Both the position numbers and the translations under genes were made by a program. From Salinispora cortesiana (GTDB taxonomy: Bacteria > Actinomycetota > Actinomycetes > Mycobacteriales > Micromonosporaceae), in contig NZ_AXVR01000003.1 in the NCBI RefSeq assembly GCF_000484695.1, positions 1-64,000 on the forward strand: a DNA stretch of 64,000 bases, read 5' to 3'. Of this stretch, positions 1 to 8,601 are shown piece after piece. The number at the start of each line of letters is the position of its first letter. Position 1 is the first letter of the stretch. The notes under the pieces are model-generated. The model made no database searches and was not told where the DNA came from. It was given only the letters and a program-made list of their open reading frames with translations.

Positions 1-2
1 AG

Positions 3-310
3 AACGAGGTCGGCCTGGACCAGTACCAGGTCCGTCGTTACGACGCCTGGTACGCCCACATCACCCTGGCCATGGCCGCCGCCGCGTTCCTGGTCGTGAC
101 CCGCGTCGTCGAGTCCGTAAAGGGGGTTCCGGCGCAGACGGCGGTGAGCTGATCCCGCTGACCAGCAACGAAATCCGCCGCCTGTTCGCCAGATTCACCC
201 TGACCGTCACATATACCGCCGCCCACGTATGGCACTGGTCCTACTACCGCCGCCGACGCCAAGAACAAGCCCGAGCCTGTCATTACCGCGAACGACTTGA
301 ACCACCGTAA
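3..310 (+). pseudogene. IS701-family transposase, C-terminal remnant with frameshift
   Basis: Frame 3 from base 3 to the stop at 150-152 encodes a tail typical of IS701-type DDE transposases (GLDQYQVRRYDAWYAH, then a hydrophobic stretch). The family's usual ending, with LIPLT followed by EIRRL and a basic tail rich in Arg and His, continues instead in frame 2 from about base 120 to a stop at 308-310. The switch falls near the run AAAGGGGG at 118-125, so a one-base indel probably broke the gene. The 5' part lies outside the window. It is a dead or silenced insertion element; a sequencing error in the homopolymer is the alternative. Confidence 0.75.
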
Positions 311-332
311 GTCACGACATCGGGTTGCAGTA

Positions 333-920
333 CTAGCCGCGTACCGCGGTGAGTAGGCCGTGGCCGACCGGGAGCAGGGCGGGAATCCAGTACTCGGACT
401 CCCGGATCGCCTTGATCGTCTCCCGGGTGGTCACCGTCTCCACGTCCCGGGCGGCGGGGTCGGCGATCCGGCCGTCGGCCAGGGCACCGTTGAGGGCGAG
501 CACTCCGCCCGGTCGGAGCAACCGGTGGGCGGCCTCCACACAGGCGGCGAAGCCAGTCGCCTCGGTGTCAACGAACACCAGGTCGTACGCACCGTCGGCG
601 AGGCGTGGCAGCACGTCCAGCGCGCGACCGGTAATGATCCGGCTCCGGCCGGAGGTGAAACCGGCCTCGGTGAAGATCCGGCGGGCGATGCGCTGATGCT
701 CGATCTCACCGTCGATCGTGGTCAGCACCCCGTCGGGGCGCATGCCGCGCAGCAGCCAGACACCGCTGACGCCGGTGCCGGTGCCGATCTCCACCACCGC
801 GCGGGCGTTGCCGGCGGCGGCCAGCAGCCGCAGGGCCGCACCCGCACCGGGGGTCACCGGCTCGAGGCCGACCTCGTGGGCGAGCGCGCGGGCGGTGCGC
901 AGTACGAGATCCTCGGTCAC
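333..920 (-). CDS. O-methyltransferase, family 3 (SAM-dependent)
   Basis: A SAM-dependent methyltransferase with a Rossmann fold: motif I EIGTGTGVSG sits near residues 44-53, followed by DGVLTTID and the acidic LVFVD motif near residue 117. The family (Methyltransf_3, like the protein encoded beside sigE in mycobacteria) is usually about 215-220 aa, but the GTG at 918-920 gives only 195 aa and cuts off the first helix. The frame stays open upstream, through residues reading QLAESY, which match the family's N-terminus. The best Shine-Dalgarno (GGAGG, 987-991) lies 6 nt before an ATC at 978-980, not before any ATG or GTG. The substrate is unknown. It is divergent from htrA. Confidence 0.85.
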   Translation of the reverse strand: MTEDLVLRTARALAHEVGLEPVTPGAGAALRLLAAAGNARAVVEIGTGTGVSGVWLLRGMRPDGVLTTIDGEIEHQRIARRIFTEAGFTSGRSRIITGRALDVLPRLADGAYDLVFVDTEATGFAACVEAAHRLLRPGGVLALNGALADGRIADPAARDVETVTTRETIKAIRESEYWIPALLPVGHGLLTAVRG

Positions 921-1251
921 GTACGACTCGGCGAGCTGCAGAGCCTGGGCCGAAGAGCCGGAATTGGCGACCGTGGCGATGGGGCACCTCCGGACGGCGT
1001 CTGGGTCGGAGCGGGCTCCGGGTGCTGCGGCAGCATGATCGGAACACGCCCTTCAGGGGTGAGTGGGGCACTGTGAGCCTAGAGGCGATGTGCACGGGGC
1101 GCAGCCGCGCATCCCGACATCGACGATCACGGTGGGCAACCGTGACTCCACCCGTGGCTTCCGTGCAATCCTGGAAGCGGTGTTCGAACGAGTGCGACCG
1201 GTCGAGTGTGGTTGGCGCGGATGGACCCCGGGACGAGTGGGAGGCAGCGAC

Positions 1252-2535
1252 GTGACCGACGGCTGGGACTGGCGCCAGCCCGGGACGGGCGCCACAGCGG
1301 CGGGCTCGTCGTCGGCCTCTCCTCCGCCGGGCGGCCCAGGTTCGCCTTGGTGGTCTGACGCGTTGGCCGACCCGTGGCGGGATCCGATGGCACCGGCGGC
1401 GGTGGTTGTGCCCGCCGCACCGGTTCCCGGCACCGAGCCGGAACCGGTCACCGACCCGGATTCGTCGGCCCGTCCCACACTGCGACACCTGTTGATCATT
1501 CCGTTGGTCACCGCTCTGCTCGCCGGGGCGCTGGGCGGCGCGCTCGGCTACGCGTTCGCGATCCGGGGCGGTACCACCCCGGTCCTCGGTGGCGCCCCGA
1601 TCCAGCCGCCGGAGCTGGCCCAGCGTAGGCCGGAGTCGCTCGCCGGGGTGGCCGAGCGGGTGCTGCCGAGCGTGGTCACGGTTCGGGTGGCGGGTCCCGA
1701 CGGGATGAGTGAGGGTTCCGGCTTCATCGCCACCACCGACGGCTATGTGATTACCAACGATCATGTGGTGGCGGAGGCGACCGGGCCGGCCACAGTGATC
1801 TTCAATGACGGGAGCTCCGCTCCGGCCACGCTCGTCGGCCAGGATCCGGAGTCCGACATCGCGGTCATCAAGGTTACGAAGGAGGGGCTCCGTCCGGTGG
1901 CGTTCGGTGACTCGGAGTCGCTCGCGGTCGGCGATCCGGTGCTGGCCATCGGGTCGCCGCTCTCCCTGGCCAACACGGTCACCGCCGGCATCATCAGCGC
2001 CCTCGACCGGACGATGCAGGCGGGCGAGCCGGGCGGCCCCACCCGCTACTACGCGGCGATCCAGACCGACGCGGCGGTCAACCACGGCAACTCCGGCGGC
2101 CCCCTGGTGGACGGCGCCGGACGAGTGATCGGGGTCAACTCCACGATCAAGTCGCTGGTCGCCGAGGGGCAGGAGGCCGGCAACATCGGGCTGGCCTTCG
2201 CGATTCCGATCAACCAGGCCAAGCGGATCACCCAGGACATCATCGGCACCGGCAAGGCCCGTCGTACGGTGATCGGCGCCCAGGTGGGCGGCGGGGGTGT
2301 GGGTGTCGGGGCGGGGGTGCGGCTGGTCTCGGTGGAGCCCTCCGGTCCGGCGGCCGGCGCCGGGCTGCGGGCAGATGACGTGATTGTCACGCTCAATGGG
2401 CGGCCGACGAATGAGCCGACCGACCTGATCGCCCTGGTCCGCAAGTTCGCACCCGGGTCCGTGGTGGTGGTGGAGTACCGGCGTGGCACGTCGCGGCGGA
2501 ACGCCTCGGTGACCCTGGCCGCGGATGTGAAGTGA
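1252..2535 (+). CDS. HtrA/DegP-like trypsin-type serine protease with PDZ domain
   Basis: A 427-aa membrane-anchored protease. An N-terminal Pro/Ser/Gly-rich cytoplasmic part (1-78) is followed by one transmembrane helix (about 80-104), a trypsin-like domain (about 130-320) and a C-terminal PDZ domain (about 335-425). The catalytic triad is visible: His171 in TNDHVV, Asp202 in ESDIAV and Ser281 in GNSGGP. The GTG at 1252 is chosen because GGGAGG lies 7 nt upstream; a longer open frame begins at 1063 without such support. HtrA proteins degrade or refold damaged exported proteins. The next gene is tatB, as in other actinobacteria, but no sigE or rseA precedes it here. Confidence 0.93.
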   Translation: MTDGWDWRQPGTGATAAGSSSASPPPGGPGSPWWSDALADPWRDPMAPAAVVVPAAPVPGTEPEPVTDPDSSARPTLRHLLIIPLVTALLAGALGGALGYAFAIRGGTTPVLGGAPIQPPELAQRRPESLAGVAERVLPSVVTVRVAGPDGMSEGSGFIATTDGYVITNDHVVAEATGPATVIFNDGSSAPATLVGQDPESDIAVIKVTKEGLRPVAFGDSESLAVGDPVLAIGSPLSLANTVTAGIISALDRTMQAGEPGGPTRYYAAIQTDAAVNHGNSGGPLVDGAGRVIGVNSTIKSLVAEGQEAGNIGLAFAIPINQAKRITQDIIGTGKARRTVIGAQVGGGGVGVGAGVRLVSVEPSGPAAGAGLRADDVIVTLNGRPTNEPTDLIALVRKFAPGSVVVVEYRRGTSRRNASVTLAADVK

Positions 2536-2608
2536 GCCGCTCGGCCCCCTGCCGAGCTAGCCTGTGACGTGCGTAGGCTTGCGCTGAGGCCGAAGGGAGG
2601 ATCGTGCG

Positions 2609-3037
2609 GTGTTCGACAACCTGAACTGGTGGGAGATCGGTGCGCTGCTGCTCCTGGCGCTGCTGATCTTCGGTGACCGGCTGCCCGCGGTCATCAGCGA
2701 TGGTTTGCGGATGGTGCGTAACCTGCGCCGGATGGCGACCAACGCCACCACTGACCTGAGTCGGGAACTGGGCACCGACATCCAGCTCCAGGACCTGCAT
2801 CCGAAGGCGTTCGTTCGCAAGCACCTGCTCAGCGAGGAGGATGAGGCGGCGATTCGGAAGCCGTTGCAGGGGGTCTACGACAACCTGCGGGCCGACGTCA
2901 CCAGCGTGCACGAGGACCTGAAGGACGTCGCCACCGCCGTTGACCCGGCAAGCCGCCCAGCCAGCCGCCCGACCCCGGCGACCGGCGGTGCCTCGCCCGC
3001 GCCCACTCCTCGGATCAGCTACGACGACGCGACCTGA
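2609..3037 (+). CDS. tatB: Sec-independent (twin-arginine) translocase subunit TatB
   Basis: A 142-aa protein with the TatA/B layout. A short N-terminal helix with WWEIGALLLLALLIFGDRLP spans the membrane, followed by an amphipathic helix rich in Arg and Met (about 25-45), a charged helical region and a Pro/Ala-rich tail. It serves with TatC in export of folded proteins carrying RR signal peptides. A GTG start at 2609 has GGGAGG at 2595-2600. Length and position just after htrA fit actinobacterial TatB rather than the shorter TatA. Confidence 0.9.
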   Translation: MFDNLNWWEIGALLLLALLIFGDRLPAVISDGLRMVRNLRRMATNATTDLSRELGTDIQLQDLHPKAFVRKHLLSEEDEAAIRKPLQGVYDNLRADVTSVHEDLKDVATAVDPASRPASRPTPATGGASPAPTPRISYDDAT

Positions 3038-3139
3038 CCGACAACGCGGCCAGTAGCGGCGGCGCGACCTGGCTGGCGGCGGGACCTGAGGAACCTCTCG
3101 CCGGGGCTTGGTTGCCGGGCCGAACTAGGGTGCCGTGGC

Positions 3140-3901
3140 ATGGCCAGTATCGACTGTGGACCGATGCCGCTCGGCGGTGCCGGCGGCGATGACACGGCGG
3201 TGGCGCGGGGCCGGGAGCTCTCCTGGGACGGATGTGTCAACGTTCGTGATTTGGGCGGGCTCGGGCGGGTGCGACCGGGTGCCGTGGTCCGGATGGAGGA
3301 GCCGAACCGCCTCAGCGCGGCGGGGTGGGCGGCCGCCTGGGCCCATGGCGTTCGTACGGTTGTCGACCTGCGTAACGCCGACGAGTACGGGCAGGACAGC
3401 GCACCCAGACCAGCGGAGATGACGACGGTGCGGGTGCCGCTCGAACCGGTCGGCACACCCTTCTATGCGCACTGGGAGAAGATCGACAACTTGGCCTCAC
3501 CGCTGTACTACCCGGCGATGCTGGCCGAGCAGTCGGAGCGGGTGACCGCCGCGGTCCGGGCGATCAGCACCGCCGCGCCGGGCTGTGTGCTGTTTCACTG
3601 CTCCGGCGGCAAGGACCGGACCGGGCTGCTCGCGCTGGTGTTGCTGACCTTGGCGGAGGCGACGCCGGCGGAGATCGTCGCCGACTACCTGCTCTCCTTC
3701 GAGCGGATGCGGCAGCGCTACGCCGAGCTCGGCGTTCCCGACCAACTCGGAAAGGTGACCGAGTTCCTGGCGACTCGGAACACCACCATCGAGGCATCGC
3801 TGAGCTCGACGGTCGCCACCCTGACGATGCCCGACTACCTCCTCGAGAACGGTCTGACCGCGGCCGAGGTCAGCGACCTGCGGGCCCGTCTGACCACCTG
3901 A
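3140..3901 (+). CDS. Tyrosine/serine protein phosphatase (Y_phosphatase3 family)
   Basis: A 253-aa cytoplasmic phosphatase. The P-loop HCSGGKDRTG supplies the nucleophile Cys154 and phosphate-binding Arg160; VDLRNADEYG near residues 75-84 is the upstream family block. These proteins dephosphorylate phosphotyrosine, and some also phosphoinositides. The ATG at 3140 gives a full-length family member. It is a single gene facing mrp, which ends 97 bp further on. The physiological substrate cannot be told from sequence. Confidence 0.88.
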   Translation: MASIDCGPMPLGGAGGDDTAVARGRELSWDGCVNVRDLGGLGRVRPGAVVRMEEPNRLSAAGWAAAWAHGVRTVVDLRNADEYGQDSAPRPAEMTTVRVPLEPVGTPFYAHWEKIDNLASPLYYPAMLAEQSERVTAAVRAISTAAPGCVLFHCSGGKDRTGLLALVLLTLAEATPAEIVADYLLSFERMRQRYAELGVPDQLGKVTEFLATRNTTIEASLSSTVATLTMPDYLLENGLTAAEVSDLRARLTT

Positions 3902-3997
3902 CCGGCCAGCCGCCCGGCAAGGGACCCGGGGGAGGGTTGCCGAGCGGCGCCCAGCGTGACCTGACCGGTTGGCGAGCTACCGCTCGACCAGGTTGAG

Positions 3998-5146
3998 CTA
4001 GCTGCCGGCCGGCTTGAGGCCCAGCGGTTTGCCGAGCAGCGACTCGCGTCGTACCGCGAGCCGGTCGGCGACCTGTTCCAGCGCCGCGGCGGCGGGGGAG
4101 GTCGGCTCGGCGAGCACGACCGGGTTGCCCTCGTCGCCGGCCTCGCGGACCCGGGTGTCGAGCGGGATCTGACCGAGCAGCGGCACCTGCGCACCAACGG
4201 CCTTCGTCAACGAGTCGGCGACCGTCTGGCCGCCGCCGGCCCCGAAGACCTCCATCCGGGTGCCGTCCGGCAGCTCCAGCCACGACATGTTCTCGATCAC
4301 ACCGACCACCCGCTGGTGGGTCTGCAACGCGATCGCGCCGGCCCGCTCCGCCACCTCGGCGGCGGCGGTCTGCGGCGTGGTGACCACCAGGATCTCGGCA
4401 TTGGGCAGCAGCTGGGCCAGCGAGATCGCCACGTCTCCGGTGCCCGGGGGCAGGTCCAGCAGGAGCACGTCCAGGTCGCCCCAGTACACGTCGGCGAGGA
4501 ACTGCTGTAGGGCCCGGTGCAGCATCGGGCCGCGCCACACCACGGCGGCGTTGCCGGGGGTGAACATCCCGATCGAGATGACCTTCACGCCGTGCGACTC
4601 GGGCGGCATGATCATGTCCTCGATCCGGGTGGGTCGCCCCTCGGCCCCGAGCATCCGTGGCACCGAGTGGCCGTAGATGTCCGCGTCAACCACGCCGACG
4701 GAGAGTCCCCGGGCGGCCAGCGCCGCCGCCAGGTTGACCGTCACGCTGGACTTGCCGACGCCGCCCTTGCCGCTGGCCACCGCGTACACCCGGGTGCGGG
4801 AGCCGGGCTGGGCGAACGGAATCACCGGCTCCTGGTCGGTGCCGCCGCCGCGGAGCTTGGTCTGGAGTTCCTTGCGCTGCTCGGGGCTCATCACACCGAA
4901 CTCGATCTCCACCCCCGTCACCCCCGGCACCGCGCCCACGGCGGCCGTGATGTCCGAGCGCAGCTTCTCCTTCAGCGGGCAGCCGGCGACGGTGAGTAGC
5001 AGCTCAACCTGAACCACGCCGTCGTCGCCGATCGCCGCGGAGCGGACCATGCCCAACTCCGTGATGGGACGGCGGATCTCCGGGTCGTTGACAGTGGCCA
5101 GGGCGGCCTGAATCGCGTCGGAGACGGTATTGGCGGGTGCAGACAT
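3998..5146 (-). CDS. mrp: Mrp/NBP35-family P-loop ATPase (iron-sulfur carrier type)
   Basis: A 382-aa protein with an N-terminal MIP18/DUF59 domain (about 8-85) fused to a ParA/MinD-type ATPase. The deviant Walker A SGKGGVGKSS lies at 125-134, and LLLDLPPGTGD forms Walker B. Members load or carry Fe-S clusters to apoproteins. The C-terminal CxxC pair that binds the cluster in classical Mrp/ApbC is absent: the matching place reads NMSWLELPDG without cysteine, as in several actinobacterial members. Its position downstream of htrA-tatB agrees with the mycobacterial order. Confidence 0.9.
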   Translation of the reverse strand: MSAPANTVSDAIQAALATVNDPEIRRPITELGMVRSAAIGDDGVVQVELLLTVAGCPLKEKLRSDITAAVGAVPGVTGVEIEFGVMSPEQRKELQTKLRGGGTDQEPVIPFAQPGSRTRVYAVASGKGGVGKSSVTVNLAAALAARGLSVGVVDADIYGHSVPRMLGAEGRPTRIEDMIMPPESHGVKVISIGMFTPGNAAVVWRGPMLHRALQQFLADVYWGDLDVLLLDLPPGTGDVAISLAQLLPNAEILVVTTPQTAAAEVAERAGAIALQTHQRVVGVIENMSWLELPDGTRMEVFGAGGGQTVADSLTKAVGAQVPLLGQIPLDTRVREAGDEGNPVVLAEPTSPAAAALEQVADRLAVRRESLLGKPLGLKPAGS

Positions 5147-5203
5147 GACGGCAATGCTACGTCGGCGGCGATGTGACGCCGCCCTGGGTGGCAGCGGCGT
5201 CGG

Positions 5204-5815
5204 TCACCTGTTCCCGGCGCCGGTGCGGCCGTCGCCGGCCGGGTCGGTCTCCACCTCATCTCGGGGTTCGTCGAGGCTGCTCCCGTCAACCGGCCACCCC
5301 GGGGCCCGGTGTTGCCGGCGTAACCGGCGTTGGGCGGCGTCGTCCAGCTCCTCGGCGAGCCAGGCCAGCTCGGAGCGGAGAAAGTCGCGGGTGGCGACCT
5401 CACCCATCGCGTTCCGGAGCGCGGCGATCTCCCGGGCCAGGTACTCGGTGTCGGCCTTCTGGGCGGTCGCCCGACGCCGGTCCTCCTCCAGCGCCAGCCG
5501 GTCCCGGTCCGCCTGGCGGTTCTGGGCGAGCAGGATCAGCGGCGCCGCGTAGCTCGCCTGCAACGACAACATCAGGGTCAGGAACGTGAAGGTGTACGGG
5601 TCGAACCGAAGATGCGCGGGGGCGAGCGTGTTCCAGATGAACCAGGTGGCGATCACCACCGTCATGTAGACGATGAAGTGGGCGGTGCCCATCCTCCGGG
5701 CGATCGCCTCCGACCATCGGCCGAAGGCCTCCGGGTCGAACCGGGGCAGCTGGACGCGCCGGACCTCGCGTGGCTGGTCCAGCCGTTCCGGCCGCCGCCG
5801 CTCAACCATCCGCAC
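5204..5815 (-). CDS. DUF1003 family membrane protein
   Basis: A 203-aa protein with two predicted transmembrane helices (roughly FIVYMTVVIATWFIW and TFLTLMLSLQASYAAPLILL), followed by a long charged, probably coiled-coil segment (ADRDRLALEEDRRR). This is the DUF1003 pattern; its function is unknown. Its ATG overlaps the end of the upstream MgtE_N/CBS gene by 14 bp, so the two are probably translationally coupled. The same pairing occurs beside mrp in other actinobacteria. Confidence 0.82.
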   Translation of the reverse strand: MRMVERRRPERLDQPREVRRVQLPRFDPEAFGRWSEAIARRMGTAHFIVYMTVVIATWFIWNTLAPAHLRFDPYTFTFLTLMLSLQASYAAPLILLAQNRQADRDRLALEEDRRRATAQKADTEYLAREIAALRNAMGEVATRDFLRSELAWLAEELDDAAQRRLRRQHRAPGWPVDGSSLDEPRDEVETDPAGDGRTGAGNR

Positions 5816-7088
5816 CGTCCGACGGCTCGGCGGTGCCGACCGGGGCGGGCGGCCGCGCGTCCCGGTCCCGCCAGTCCCGAGGCAGCAGGTGGTCCAGTAC
5901 GTCGTCCACGGTGACCGCGCCCACCAGGCGGCTGCTGCGGTCGATCACCGGCATGGCGACCAGGTCGTAGGTGGCCATCCGGCGGGTGATCTCAGGTAGC
6001 GGAGTGACCGGCCGCAGCGGGTCGATGTCGTTGACCACCACCCCGCCCAACAGGTCGGCCGGCGGTTCCCGCAGCAGCCGTTGGAAGTGCACGATGCCGA
6101 GGTAGCGGCCGGTCGGTGTGGTCATCGGCGCCCGGGTGACGAAGACCTGGGCCGCCACGGCGGGGGAGAGTTGGGGTTCGCGGATTCGGGCCAGTGCCTC
6201 GGCAACGGTGGCGTCCGGGGGCAGAATCACCGGTTCGGAGGTCATCACCGAGCCGGCCGTGCCCGGCGTGTACTTGAGGAGCTGGCGTACGGGATCGGCC
6301 TCGTCCGGCTCCATCAGGTCGAGCAGGACATCCTGCTCCGGCGGTGGTAGCGCGCCGAGCAGGTCGGCGGCGTCGTCCGGGTCCATCTGCTCGAGCACGT
6401 CCGCGGCGCGCTCTCGGTCCAGTGCGGCCAGGACCTCCACCTGGTCGTGCTCCGGCAACTCGCTGAGTACGTTGGCCAGCCGTTCGTCGTCGAAGGCGGC
6501 GGCGATCTCGTTGCGCCGTTCGTCGGGCAGGTCCTGCAGGGCGTTCGCCAGGTCCGCGGGGCGCATCTCCTCCAGGACCGCCAGCAGGTTGGCGGTCCCC
6601 CGGTTGTCGGCGATCCCGCTCAACCCGCGGACCCGGTCCCACTCGATCTGGCGCAGGTTGCCCCGACGGGTGAGTCGGCCGGTGTGCTCGCGGACGGCGA
6701 CCCGGGTCAACGTCCACTCGTCGCGGGTCGCCTCCATGGCGACATCCACCACGACCCCGGCCAACCCGTCCGGGTGGATCTGCACCCGTCGGTCGAGCAG
6801 CTCCTGGAGGACCAGCAGCTCGTTCGGGCGCTTCTCGAAACGGCGCAGGTTGAGGGTGCCGGTGCCGAGTACCACGGCATCCGAATCGATCGAGGTGATC
6901 CGGTTGATCGAGAGAAAGATCCGCCGCCGCATCGGCATCTCGGCGACCAGGCCGACCACCTCCGGCGGGTGCTTCGTGGCCCGTAGCCGAGCTACCGCGT
7001 CGCGGACCCGGCCCACCTGGTCACCGTTGGGGTCGTAGACGGCGACGCCGGCGAGCCGGGCGATGTAGACCCGGGTCGGCGTACTCAC
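5802..7088 (-). CDS. PRC-barrel, MgtE_N and CBS-domain protein without transporter part
   Basis: A 428-aa soluble protein. An N-terminal PRC-barrel-like part (about 8-80) is followed by an MgtE intracellular N domain with helical repeats (about 165-280; DLPDERRNEIAAAF, LPEHDQVEVLAAL, MDPDDAADLLGAL) and two CBS motifs (about 285-405; SVMTSEPVILPPDATV and YDLVAMPVID). In true MgtE this regulatory part precedes five membrane helices, which are missing, so it is not itself a Mg2+ channel. A role in Mg2+ or nucleotide sensing with the DUF1003 partner is inference. Confidence 0.85.
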   Translation of the reverse strand: MSTPTRVYIARLAGVAVYDPNGDQVGRVRDAVARLRATKHPPEVVGLVAEMPMRRRIFLSINRITSIDSDAVVLGTGTLNLRRFEKRPNELLVLQELLDRRVQIHPDGLAGVVVDVAMEATRDEWTLTRVAVREHTGRLTRRGNLRQIEWDRVRGLSGIADNRGTANLLAVLEEMRPADLANALQDLPDERRNEIAAAFDDERLANVLSELPEHDQVEVLAALDRERAADVLEQMDPDDAADLLGALPPPEQDVLLDLMEPDEADPVRQLLKYTPGTAGSVMTSEPVILPPDATVAEALARIREPQLSPAVAAQVFVTRAPMTTPTGRYLGIVHFQRLLREPPADLLGGVVVNDIDPLRPVTPLPEITRRMATYDLVAMPVIDRSSRLVGAVTVDDVLDHLLPRDWRDRDARPPAPVGTAEPSDGADG

Positions 7089-7121
7089 GCAGACCAGCCT
7101 AAGCGCCTACTGTCTATCAAC

Positions 7122-7991
7122 ATGTCGACCCTGGATTACGAGATCGTGGACGTCTTCACCGATCGCCCCTTCGCCGGTAATCCGCTGGCGGTGGTCTTCG
7201 GTGCCCACGGGTTGGCTACGGAGCAGATGCAGGCGCTCGCGGTGGAGTTCAACCTCTCCGAGACGGTGTTCGTGCTCCCACCAACCCGGGCCGACGCCAC
7301 CTATCGGGCGCGGATCTTCACCCCGGTTGACGAGTTGCCCTTCGCCGGTCATCCGAGTGTCGGCGCGGCGGTCGCCGCCAGCCGGCGTGGTCTCTTCGCC
7401 GCCGGCTCGGTGCGGCAGGAGTGCGGCGCGGGTGTGCTGCCGATCGAGGTGACCGCGACCGGCGCGACGCTGACCGGAGGTACGCCGACGCTCGGCCCCG
7501 AACTGGATCCGGGGCCGCTGCTGGAGCTGGTCGGCCTCACCGGCTTTGACCAGGCCGGGCCGGCGCCCCGGGTGGCCGGCTGCGGGCTGGAGTTTCCGTA
7601 CCTGCCGGTGCATCCGCACGCGGTGCCTCGCGCCCAGCTGAATCCGGGGGCAGCGCAGCGGTACGGAGTGGAGCACGTCGCGGTCTTCTCCTGGGATGCC
7701 GAGTCGCGGACCGCACACATCCGGGTCTTCGTCCCCGGGCTGGGTGTGCCGGAGGATCCGGCGACTGGGTCGGCCGCCCTGGGGCTGGGGGTGTGGTTGG
7801 TGGCCAGTGGATTGCTACCTGGCGCGGGCCGAAGCAGCTACGCCGTTCGCCAGGGCAGTGAGATCAACCGACCATCCGCGCTGGCCTGCACGGTAACCGC
7901 GGCCGACGGGGCTGCCCTCGGCGCTACCGTCGCCGGCCGGGTGGCACCGGTGGCCCGGGGCGAGATTGTGGTCCCGCCGTTCGTTGGCTGA
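7122..7991 (+). CDS. PhzF family isomerase/epimerase-like protein
   Basis: A 289-aa protein with the PhzF signature at the N-terminus (VDVFTDRPFAGNPLAVV), the acidic EFNLSETVFVLPP block and a mirrored second half (PEDPATGSAALGLGVWL). The glutamate in NLSET corresponds to the catalytic residue of PhzF. Family members isomerise dienes or small metabolites; most, including this one outside any phenazine cluster, have no assigned substrate. Divergent from the CBS protein with 33 bp between. Confidence 0.87.
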   Translation: MSTLDYEIVDVFTDRPFAGNPLAVVFGAHGLATEQMQALAVEFNLSETVFVLPPTRADATYRARIFTPVDELPFAGHPSVGAAVAASRRGLFAAGSVRQECGAGVLPIEVTATGATLTGGTPTLGPELDPGPLLELVGLTGFDQAGPAPRVAGCGLEFPYLPVHPHAVPRAQLNPGAAQRYGVEHVAVFSWDAESRTAHIRVFVPGLGVPEDPATGSAALGLGVWLVASGLLPGAGRSSYAVRQGSEINRPSALACTVTAADGAALGATVAGRVAPVARGEIVVPPFVG

Positions 7992-8089
7992 GGGGCGCGG
8001 ACGTGTTTCGCTGCCGCGGCGGCGAACCGGAGCCGCGTCAACCCCCGACCGTGGGTGCGGACCGGCGATGGGTGCGGGAGGATGCGGGG

Positions 8090-8599
8090 GTGAGTGACGC
8101 GGTACGACGCAGCAACCTTCTGGTTGACGAGGCGCTGAAGAAGGCGGCCATCGCCTGGGTCGGCGTCGCCGACGGCCCGGCGTCCGCGCTCTGGTGTGTG
8201 CCCCTGGCGGGTGCGCTCCTCGTGGTCAGCGGCCCGGAGGAGCAGTCCGCTCCCGGGCTCGCCGATGCGCGGCGGGCGGAGGTCACGCTGCGGGGCGATC
8301 ACGGCGGCCGGATCGTCACCTGGCCGGCGGAGGTGACCCGGTTGCTGCCCGGCACCGAAGACTGGGAGACCAGCGCGCCGTTGGTTGCGGCGAAGCGGTT
8401 GAACGCACCAGGTTCGGCTGCCGACCTGGTGGCCCGCTGGGCGACGGCCGGTTGCGCGCTCAACCGCCTCGTTCCCGCCGGTGATCCGCTGGCTGGCTCG
8501 GCACTTCCCACCGCTTCGCTGGCCCAGCCACCCCGCCCGGCGGCGGTGGTTCGGGCCGCTCGTAAGCCGTTCCGGCTGCACCGCGTCCGACGGCGCTGA
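8090..8599 (+). CDS. Conserved hypothetical protein
   Basis: A 169-aa soluble protein that I do not assign to a named family. The GTG at 8090 is preferred because GGGAGGATG lies just before it; a longer frame begins at 8003. The sequence has an alpha/beta feel (ALWCVPLAGALLVVSGPEEQ; ARRAEVTLRGDHGGRIVTWP) reminiscent of flavin-reductase-like split barrels, and ends in a basic tail. It is convergent with the HAD gene, with stops 2 bp apart. Coding bias agrees with a real gene. Confidence 0.7.
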   Translation: MSDAVRRSNLLVDEALKKAAIAWVGVADGPASALWCVPLAGALLVVSGPEEQSAPGLADARRAEVTLRGDHGGRIVTWPAEVTRLLPGTEDWETSAPLVAAKRLNAPGSAADLVARWATAGCALNRLVPAGDPLAGSALPTASLAQPPRPAAVVRAARKPFRLHRVRRR

Positions 8600-8601
8600 C
8601 C

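Noticed and set aside
706-2085. Long minus-strand frame (459 codons) over the methyltransferase and htrA genes
   Set aside because: It is Arg/Gly-rich antisense of GC-rich genes without any domain; the htrA frame has a full catalytic triad.
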